This document shows positions 16,055 through 20,991 of a stretch of DNA of 20,991 bases, piece after piece. The translations under genes were made by a program, and so were the position numbers. The first letter of the stretch is position 1, and every line of letters starts with the position of its first letter. The DNA is taken from the NCBI RefSeq assembly GCF_023227905.1, contig NZ_JALOCF010000060.1, positions 1 through 20,991 on the forward strand, given 5' to 3'. Origin of the DNA: Methylobacter sp. Its GTDB lineage: Bacteria; Pseudomonadota; Gammaproteobacteria; Methylococcales; Methylomonadaceae. The notes under the pieces are model-generated. The model made no database searches, was not told the DNA's origin, and saw nothing but the letters and a program-made list of their open reading frames with translations.

Positions 16055-17852
16055 GCGACACCGATTCAAGCAGCCTTTGCGCCGATTTGGATTGCGGCCG
16101 TCTATGTACCAGCACCTTGGCTTGCTCAATGGCTTTGGAACGCTCTCCTACAAAATCCAGGCACCGTATGTATTCCATTTGAACGCTATCTGAGTGAGGT
16201 TGCAGGCTTTTGGCATAATTGATCCAAGTCATAATGTCTTGATGTGAAGCCGGTTGTTTAAGCATGGTTCCATACTGGCGATGCAGCGCTATTTTCTCCA
16301 GCAGATTACTAGCTTCAAACGGATTAACTTCAAGTCCCCTGCTAAAAACTGCGTTACTTTTCTCCAACAGGTCAGACCTTGACTGAATAATGCCCAGATT
16401 CCGCCAGATGACGCCTTCGCGCCAGTAGTAGCCAGCTTCACGGGACTGCAAAATCCGCGCACTTTGATGCCAATACAAACCGTTTTGTGAGTCACCATGC
16501 AACAATCGATTCAAACCAACATCCGCTAAAACAGAAGCGAAAGCTGGCAGTCCCAACCATGCCAGTAAAACAATCAGCAATGAGTTGCCGATAAACCTGA
16601 AACGTAAACCTAAAACATGCTGCACCATCATTTTCGGCAACTGCCACTGAGTTGCCCCCATGTCGATGAGTTGCTGATTGATAATACCTAAATAAGCTCC
16701 AAAAATAGCTAATAAAACTGGAATATAAAAAGGGTAGTCTACTAATGCATGAACCAACATGGAGGTAATGGCTACCGCGGACAGAATAAGCGGCAAACGT
16801 TGCTCAAGCAGCGCCTGCGAGCGAAATTTAAACAACTGTCCGTACACTGCAACAATCAGTAACAAAAACATGCCCCAGCCTAGCAAGCCTATTTCCAGTA
16901 CAAATTGCAGGTAGTCGTTGTGAACGAAAAATGTATGATCATCGAGAAATGGCGGCATTTTATGGATGTCATAATAATAGCCGAAGTTAAAATAACCGAT
17001 CCCTAACCATAAATGCTCGGACAGTCCGTACCAAGCGAGTTGGTATATTTCCCAACGGTATGAGGAATCTCCATGAAGAAGTGTAGCAACAACTGCATCC
17101 AGGCTCCAACTGGCAAGCCCCAACCAGGTATAAAATTTAAAAAAACCTAAAACAGCGAGAAACCCGACGGCTACTGTGCGGTAACGCCGCCACTGTGCAA
17201 CTACTGAAGCTTGCCCAACAAAAGTTACCAAAAACAAAATACCGGATAATAATCCCAAGTAACCACCGCGGCTTTGCGTTGCCAGCAGCGCCGCAAACAG
17301 CAACAACGTAAACCCGTACACGCCGCGACCGCCGTAGCCCAACAGGTAATAGGCAAGTGCCGGGGCCAAACCGAGATTAAGCACCGTCGCCAAGGTATTA
17401 GGCGTTGCAAACAGTGCCAAAGAACGTGTGCCTTTTTCATCTATAAAACCCCAGCCAGTCAACCATTGCACTAGCGCCCAAACAGCAATCAGGACAATAA
17501 CAGCACAAAATATCTTAATGCCTGTTTGTATAAGCCAATTAGGACAGTACGAAGCAACAAGGAAAGTGACCAACAGTGTTGTAGGATAATAGATGCCTTC
17601 GGCGTGATATGCTGAATTGAGGTACAACGCATTAGTGAGCAGCAACAGGCAAAAAACGACTAGTACAGCACTAATCCATGATAGTGTAAAAATCCGTTCT
17701 TGTTGCAACCTCACCAATGCCAAAAACAAACATAACCCCAACCACCAAAGAGATAAAAACTCTGTGTTTCTCGATACCTGCAACAAACATAGCAACGCAA
17801 TAATTAAAAAAAAGGGCGCAAGCGCCCTTTTTGAAATTGGAATTGATTTCAA
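16047..17852 (-). CDS. O-antigen ligase / Wzy-like membrane protein with C-terminal helical repeats
   Basis: Member of the Wzy/WaaL/PglL-like superfamily of lipid-linked glycan transferases in the inner membrane, up to 601 residues. About ten hydrophobic segments fill residues 9-440. The large periplasmic loop (about 260-320) carries the expected Arg and His: SSYRWEIYQLAW, then DDHTFFVHNDYLQFVLEIGLLG with His near 310. Residues about 450-601 form a soluble TPR-like tail (EKSNAVFSRGLEVNPFEASNLLEK, SKAIEQAKVLVHRRPQS). It is not part of standard MSHA loci. It sits six bases after the small pilin and overlaps mshC, like O-linked oligosaccharyltransferases placed next to pilin genes, so a pilin glycosylation role is inferred. 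The start is unclear: the first possible codon is TTG 17852, with no ribosome binding site, in the same frame as the pilin and followed by an intrinsic terminator within the first 16 codons. TTG codons at 17795, 17786 and 17783 are alternatives that would lose the first helix. Confidence 0.85.
   Translation of the reverse strand: MKSIPISKRALAPFFLIIALLCLLQVSRNTEFLSLWWLGLCLFLALVRLQQERIFTLSWISAVLVVFCLLLLTNALYLNSAYHAEGIYYPTTLLVTFLVASYCPNWLIQTGIKIFCAVIVLIAVWALVQWLTGWGFIDEKGTRSLALFATPNTLATVLNLGLAPALAYYLLGYGGRGVYGFTLLLFAALLATQSRGGYLGLLSGILFLVTFVGQASVVAQWRRYRTVAVGFLAVLGFFKFYTWLGLASWSLDAVVATLLHGDSSYRWEIYQLAWYGLSEHLWLGIGYFNFGYYYDIHKMPPFLDDHTFFVHNDYLQFVLEIGLLGWGMFLLLIVAVYGQLFKFRSQALLEQRLPLILSAVAITSMLVHALVDYPFYIPVLLAIFGAYLGIINQQLIDMGATQWQLPKMMVQHVLGLRFRFIGNSLLIVLLAWLGLPAFASVLADVGLNRLLHGDSQNGLYWHQSARILQSREAGYYWREGVIWRNLGIIQSRSDLLEKSNAVFSRGLEVNPFEASNLLEKIALHRQYGTMLKQPASHQDIMTWINYAKSLQPHSDSVQMEYIRCLDFVGERSKAIEQAKVLVHRRPQSKSAQRLLESVSHE
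17806..17832 (-). terminator. Intrinsic terminator after the small pilin, overlapping the ligase 5' end
   Basis: On the minus strand: A5, stem GGGCG, tetraloop CTTG, stem CGCCC, then T8. This is a textbook rho-independent terminator with a stable CUUG-type loop, beginning 26 bases after the pilin stop codon. It also fits codons 8-16 of the ligase frame if TTG 17852 is the start, and the U tract is read as Phe-Phe-Leu at the start of the first membrane helix. It would separate high pilin expression from lower expression of the genes downstream. Confidence 0.88.
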
Positions 17853-17858
17853 GAGAAC

Positions 17859-18218
17859 TTAGGCGCCATTACAAACAGTGGTGTCTAAAGTAGTTATCTT
17901 GGAAAGAGTACTTCCCGTATATGTAACTGTGACAGCCGGGCATGGGCCTGTAATGGTTAATTTGTCGGTTGAATCAGATGTTAGCCCACTCGTTATGGAT
18001 GCAAAACCAACAGTATCTTTATTTTTGGCATAGCTAATTGCGGCGGCTGACTGTACCGCGGCAATCCCGCCATCTATCACTGCCAACTTAGCTTCTTCAT
18101 CAAGACCCTGCAATTTCGGTAACGCAGTCGCTGCCAGAATACCCAAAATTACGATAACGATGACTAACTCAATTAAAGTAAAACCGGATTGTTGTTTCAT
18201 GCTAGATATTTGTTTCAT
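17859..18218 (-). CDS. mshA: Short MSHA-type pilin (mshA position)
   Basis: Type IV pilin subunit. It is 119 residues from ATG 18218; a second in-frame ATG at 18200 gives the more usual six-residue leader MKQQSG^FTLIELVIVIVILGILAATALPKL, with Glu at mature position 5. The mature protein is only about 107 residues, clearly shorter than typical MshA. After the long N-terminal helix it has a small beta region and a C-terminal disulfide candidate: Cys in GPCPAV and Cys four residues from the end (TTVCNGA). Its own promoter-like sequence upstream and intrinsic terminator downstream suggest a strongly expressed single-gene transcript, fitting a major pilin. The mshA name rests on gene order (B-A-C-D); which of the two pilins is the major subunit is not provable here. 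Confidence 0.85.
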   Translation of the reverse strand: MKQISSMKQQSGFTLIELVIVIVILGILAATALPKLQGLDEEAKLAVIDGGIAAVQSAAAISYAKNKDTVGFASITSGLTSDSTDKLTITGPCPAVTVTYTGSTLSKITTLDTTVCNGA

Positions 18219-18275
18219 TTTGAAAGTTTTATAAGTTAAAGGGCTAAAAAGAATAATCGGAATTTGTGACAGGGT

Positions 18276-18299
18276 TAAAAGATTTCGTAAAAGATTTCG
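18276..18299. repeat. Tandem 12-bp duplication in the pilin leader
   Basis: TAAAAGATTTCG occurs twice back to back (18276-18287 and 18288-18299). It lies right at and after the predicted transcription start of the short pilin gene, so it would be in the promoter or the first bases of the leader. It may be a recent local duplication or a pair of regulator sites. Confidence 0.6.
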
Positions 18300-18304
18300 A
18301 TTAA

Positions 18305-18333
18305 AGGATAAGCTAAATTACTTATTTTCTCAA
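18305..18333 (-). promoter_or_regulatory. Sigma-70-like promoter candidate for the short pilin gene
   Basis: On the minus strand: TTGAGA (-35, five of six), 17-base spacer, TATCCT (-10, four of six). It would start transcription near 18298, about 80 bases before the ATG at 18218. No sigma-54 box (GG-N10-GC) was seen in this gap. Upstream, overlapping the -35, is a nested inverted repeat. Confidence 0.45.
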
Positions 18334-18397
18334 TCCGAGCGTGTTTTTTAATCCAGAGTTGCTGATTGGATTACATGCCGACCTTTCAAGCTCGGAT
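18333..18397. repeat. Nested inverted repeats between the two pilin genes
   Basis: Outer arms ATCCGAGC (18333-18340) and GCTCGGAT (18390-18397) enclose inner arms TAATCCA (18349-18355) and TGGATTA (18367-18373). A third small inverted repeat, AAGAAT/ATTCTT (18399-18414), is adjacent. The set lies between the mshB-position stop codon and the pilin promoter, so it could be 3' RNA structure of the upstream gene or regulator sites. There is no U tract for a simple terminator. Confidence 0.5.
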
Positions 18398-18438
18398 AAA
18401 GAATTAATATTCTTAAATAAAGGAAAACAACGACTTTG

Positions 18439-18984
18439 CTAACACCCGGTCGTGGTACTAATGCTAATAACCGGCGCGGCATTGGCAACCGGTTCGGTGT
18501 AAGTAAATGAGCAATTAATGGCAGAGCTGCCGCCACGGACCTGAAAGGTTGCTGTCGAGCCGGTTACAGTGTAGTCATAACCTTCGGCCTGCAATTCAAC
18601 CTGGCTGGGATTGAATACCGTGGTCAGGCCCGCTGCGGTGAGTATGCCGCCGGATGTGCCGATTGCGGTCACTTTGGGGTAACCGTTGACCAGATTAATA
18701 ATGCCGGCCTCGCTGCACAAGGTGCCTGTGGCGCCGGTCGAGTTATCCGCCGTGCCGCCGCCGGCCGGACAAGGCGCGGTATCGGCTCTGCCATTGCGCG
18801 CAAACAAGGTGGCGTGAACCATCGCCGAGGTTGCCGCAACGCTGCCGCGCGCCGCATTAAGCTTGGCAATTCGGGCATCGAGCTGCAAATTGGTCAAGCG
18901 CGGCAATGCCACGGCCGCCAAAATTGCCAGGATAACGATGACGACGATCAATTCAATCAGGGTGAAGCCTTTTGATTTATTCAT
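18439..18984 (-). CDS. mshB: MSHA-type pilin (mshB position)
   Basis: Type IV pilin, 181 residues. The short leader MNKSKG^FTLIELIVVIVILAILAAVALPRLTNLQLDARIAKLNAARGSV has Glu at mature position 5 and the basic segment (DARIAKLNAARGSVAAT) characteristic of MshA/MshB pilins. The head has four Cys: one pair around a Gly/Thr-rich loop (APCPAG to TLCSEAG) and one near the end (INCSFTY and the final residue Cys), so two disulfides are likely. ATG 18984 has only a weak ribosome binding site. In length and N-terminal sequence it resembles classic MshA more than the short neighbour does, so the two could be swapped in role. Gene order alone gives the mshB name. Confidence 0.88.
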   Translation of the reverse strand: MNKSKGFTLIELIVVIVILAILAAVALPRLTNLQLDARIAKLNAARGSVAATSAMVHATLFARNGRADTAPCPAGGGTADNSTGATGTLCSEAGIINLVNGYPKVTAIGTSGGILTAAGLTTVFNPSQVELQAEGYDYTVTGSTATFQVRGGSSAINCSFTYTEPVANAAPVISISTTTGC

Positions 18985-19045
18985 GTTCGCTACTTGTGTT
19001 TGTACGGTTTAAGTTCTACTGGTCGCTAAGAATTTTAAGGTTCCA

Positions 19046-19054
19046 ATTCTATCA
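19046..19054 (-). promoter_or_regulatory. Extended -10 promoter candidate for the first pilin gene
   Basis: The minus strand reads TGATAGAAT, an extended -10 with TAGAAT (five of six). No clear -35. It would give a leader of about 55 bases before ATG 18984. A promoter here would fit the split of MSHA loci into a secretion operon and a structural operon starting at mshB. Confidence 0.4.
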
Positions 19055-19098
19055 CTGTTTGAGCTTGCGCTAGGCGCTGACATCAAGCTTCCGTGTGG

Positions 19099-19144
19099 GC
19101 TTGCGTAAATCAGCAACAATCAAGCGCTGTCGGTTACGCTAAGC
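19099..19144. repeat. Imperfect hairpin after mshF
   Basis: Arms GCTTGCGTAA (19099-19108) and TTACGCTAAGC (19134-19144) pair over ten bases with one bulged base; the right arm ends at the mshF stop codon. The 11-mer GGTTACGCTAA (19132-19142) is identical to part of the carA-carB inverted repeat. It may be a degraded REP-like element or a weak terminator or stability structure separating mshGF from the pilin genes. Confidence 0.4.
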
Positions 19145-19605
19145 TAATCAATCACCAGGTCTATTCCGCCTACTGCCCCCAGCGAGGCCCGGTTGAGCTT
19201 GGCAGTGCCGGTCAACCGGTAACGAACTTGACGGCCGTCGCTAAAAACGTACACCAAGCGTTTGGCTTTACTATCAAAATACCAGACAGCTTGAGCGCCC
19301 GCCGGTGTTTGCGCATATTCGCCGCTGTAATTTTTCGGGCGTTCATTCAGTAATTGCAATGGATTGGCACTATCTATCTCGCTAATGTCCAGCGATTGCC
19401 CGATCGCATTACGGTGCGCCCATAATTCGCGCAGCCCCCAGCGCATGTTGGCTACGTCGGCTTCCATCGTTACCGCTTCGGCTTGGCTTTGCGCGCGGTT
19501 AAGACTAACCAGTAACAGGGCCGCCAACATGGCTATCAGGCTGATGGAAACTGCAAAATCGAAACGGCTGGCACCTGCTTGCACCCTAATAGTTTTCGGT
19601 ATCAT
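19144..19605 (-). CDS. mshF: MSHA biogenesis protein MshF
   Basis: Small accessory protein of the MSHA system, 153 residues. It has a non-cleaved-looking N-terminal membrane segment (FAVSISLIAMLAALLLVSL, about 16-34), followed by a helix rich in Ala/Glu and a soluble, probably periplasmic domain (MRWGLRELWAHRNA, VWYFDSKAKRLVYVFSDG). The WGLRELW segment and position between mshG and the pilins are the basis for the name; sequence conservation in this family is low. ATG 19605 lies two bases after the mshG stop codon, so translation is coupled. Confidence 0.8.
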   Translation of the reverse strand: MIPKTIRVQAGASRFDFAVSISLIAMLAALLLVSLNRAQSQAEAVTMEADVANMRWGLRELWAHRNAIGQSLDISEIDSANPLQLLNERPKNYSGEYAQTPAGAQAVWYFDSKAKRLVYVFSDGRQVRYRLTGTAKLNRASLGAVGGIDLVID

Positions 19606-19607
19606 GG

Positions 19608-20834
19608 TCAGGTTTTATGCAGCGACACTTTACCGAGATCCCAGATCGGCAGAAAAATGCCCAAGGCCAGAATAAGCACCAGCACGCCCAGAAATACGAT
19701 CATAATCGGCTCGATTTTGGCTCCCAGTGTTTTGATTTCATATTCGACATCGCGCTGATACATTTCGGCAATTTCTTCCATCAAGTCATCCAAAGCGCCC
19801 GATTCTTCGCCGACAGCAATCATCTGTAATACCAAGGGGTTAAAAACACCGGTATTCGTTGCCGTGCGCAGGATGGTTTCCCCACGCTCGACACCGAAAC
19901 GCATTTGTTCAACTTTGTGCGCAATAAAATCGTTATCGACGGTTTGCGCCACCAGACTGAGGGCACTCATGATAGGAACGCCGCTTTTGCTGGACAGGGC
20001 AAAGCTCCTGGCAAAGCGCGCCATGGTGGCTTTATGGACGATTGGCCCGGCAATTGGACTGTTCAATTTGAAACGGTCCCATTGATACCGGCCCTGACCC
20101 GATGCAGTATAGGTACGAAATAGCAATATGCTCCCGGCAAAACCGGCCAGCAAATAAGGCCACGAGCTCACCATAAAATTGGAAAAATTCAATAAAATCC
20201 GCGTCATTAGGGGTAACTCAGCGCCTAAATTCTGAAACACTTTGGCAAAGGCCGGAATAACAAAGATATTAATGACGACAATCGCCACGACCATCGCCAG
20301 CATGACAAATGAAGGATAGCGTAGCGCCGCTTTGATCTGCTCATGCATAAACTTTTCAAATTCAATGTGTTCAAACAAACGCAGAAATACTTTGTCCAGC
20401 ATGCCGGTGGTTTCGCCGACGCGTATCATGCTGACATAGAAACCATTAAACACCTTCGGGTGTAGATTCAGCGCGGCGGATAGTTCACGGCCGCTATCAA
20501 GACTTGAGCGAATCTCGCCTATCACCTTGACCAATGTCTTGTTTTTGGTCGACGACAACAGACCGCTAAGCGCACTCATGATAGGAATGCCCGCTTTAAG
20601 CAAGGTGTACATTTGCCGGCTGAACATCATGATATCAAGCGTTTCTATGCGCTCTTCAAACAGGTTAACGGACAGATTGTTACTGGCGGAAGGCGCTGAA
20701 CCGGGCACGATTTCGACCGGCGTAATACCGAGACTGAGCAGCTGTTTTGCCACTGCGTTGCGGTCTTGGCTCTCTAGCGTGCCTTTTACCAACTCGCCTT
20801 TGTCATTGCGGCCTTTATATAAGAAGAATGGCAT
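19608..20834 (-). CDS. mshG: MSHA inner-membrane platform protein MshG (GspF/PilC family)
   Basis: Polytopic inner-membrane platform on which the pilus assembly ATPase acts to build the fibre. It is 408 residues, normal for the family. It opens MPFFLYKGRNDKGELVKGTLES, then has two tandem T2SSF domains (about 70-190 with LLKAGIPIMSALSGLL and VGETTGMLDKV; about 270-395 with LSSKSGVPIMSALSLV and VGEESGALDDLMEEIAEMY) and hydrophobic segments near 170-195, 218-240 and 375-395. ATG 20834 has no Shine-Dalgarno sequence: only six bases separate it from a long heptamer repeat array that fills its upstream region. The matching ATPase gene (mshE) would be expected beyond the right edge. Confidence 0.95.
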   Translation of the reverse strand: MPFFLYKGRNDKGELVKGTLESQDRNAVAKQLLSLGITPVEIVPGSAPSASNNLSVNLFEERIETLDIMMFSRQMYTLLKAGIPIMSALSGLLSSTKNKTLVKVIGEIRSSLDSGRELSAALNLHPKVFNGFYVSMIRVGETTGMLDKVFLRLFEHIEFEKFMHEQIKAALRYPSFVMLAMVVAIVVINIFVIPAFAKVFQNLGAELPLMTRILLNFSNFMVSSWPYLLAGFAGSILLFRTYTASGQGRYQWDRFKLNSPIAGPIVHKATMARFARSFALSSKSGVPIMSALSLVAQTVDNDFIAHKVEQMRFGVERGETILRTATNTGVFNPLVLQMIAVGEESGALDDLMEEIAEMYQRDVEYEIKTLGAKIEPIMIVFLGVLVLILALGIFLPIWDLGKVSLHKT

Positions 20835-20840
20835 AGATGG

Positions 20841-20924
20841 GGTTCAAGGTTCAAGGTTCAAGGTTCAAGGTTCAAGGTTCAAGGTTCAAGGTTCAAGGTT
20901 CAAGGTTCAAGGTTCAAGGTTCAA
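20841..20924. repeat. Tandem heptamer array GGTTCAA x12
   Basis: Twelve exact, uninterrupted copies of GGTTCAA (TTGAACC on the minus strand), ending six bases before the mshG start codon. All three minus-strand frames meet a stop within 21 bases, so the array is not coding for mshG. Perfect copies mean the array is young or kept uniform by slippage. Confidence 0.97.
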
Positions 20925-20991
20925 GGCTAAAGGCTAAAGGCTAAAGGCTAAAGGCTAAAGGCTAAAGGCTAAAGGCTAAAGGCTAAAGGCT
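20925..20991. repeat. Tandem heptamer array GGCTAAA, at least nine copies, running off the window
   Basis: Nine exact copies of GGCTAAA plus GGCT of a tenth at the last base. It joins the GGTTCAA array without any spacer and in the same seven-base register, and the two units differ at two positions. The true length is unknown because the window ends inside it. Confidence 0.97.

Noticed and set aside
16055..16129. Longer mshC start at 16129
   Set aside because: It would add 25 residues entirely inside the ligase coding end and give an unusually long leader; ATG 16054 gives a normal prepilin leader and a coupled start.
20841..20991. The heptamer arrays as a CRISPR array or telomere-like sequence
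   Set aside because: There are no spacers and the units are only 7 bp and contiguous, so it is a simple tandem repeat. Nothing suggests a replicon end.

Overview
The window looks like chromosomal DNA of a gammaproteobacterium of moderate GC content. Two things support this. One is a housekeeping block with the order carA-carB-greA-(yhbY)-rlmE-ftsH, a neighbourhood typical of Pseudomonas-like and related gammaproteobacteria. The other is a mannose-sensitive haemagglutinin (MSHA) type IV pilus locus in the Vibrio/Shewanella order G-F-B-A-C-D-O-P-Q. The genus cannot be fixed from sequence alone; a methanotroph-like (Methylococcales) lineage is possible but only a guess.

Layout. Positions 1-7600 hold core genes, nearly all on the minus strand: a 5' part of ftsH (cut by the window edge), rlmE, the divergent small gene yhbY on plus, greA, carB and carA. 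Short intergenic gaps carry clear inverted repeats: yhbY/greA, greA/carB, carB/carA, and a hairpin in the carA leader. Positions 7730-8263 hold an unrecognised membrane protein. Positions 8682-9259 hold a VapB-VapC type II toxin-antitoxin pair on plus, behind a roughly 420-base non-coding stretch with operator-like palindromes. From 9310 to the right edge, everything on the minus strand is the pilus locus. Transcribed from right to left it reads mshG (inner-membrane platform), mshF, a first pilin (mshB position), a very short second pilin (mshA position), an O-antigen-ligase/Wzy-like membrane protein, minor pilins mshC, mshD, mshO and mshP, and a 1489-residue MshQ adhesin-like protein. The right edge is a double array of 7-bp tandem repeats that abuts the mshG start codon.

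How the genes work together. MshG would be the platform protein that assembles the pilus. The two pilins and the minor pilins C, D, O and P would build the shaft and the tip or priming complex. MshQ is the probable surface-exposed tip or adhesin component. The inserted ligase-like gene is the most unusual part: it follows the small pilin directly, so it may glycosylate the pilin. It lies in the same reading frame as the pilin, after a single stop codon. A textbook intrinsic terminator falls inside what would be its first codons, so expression of ligase and minor pilins would depend on read-through of the pilin terminator.
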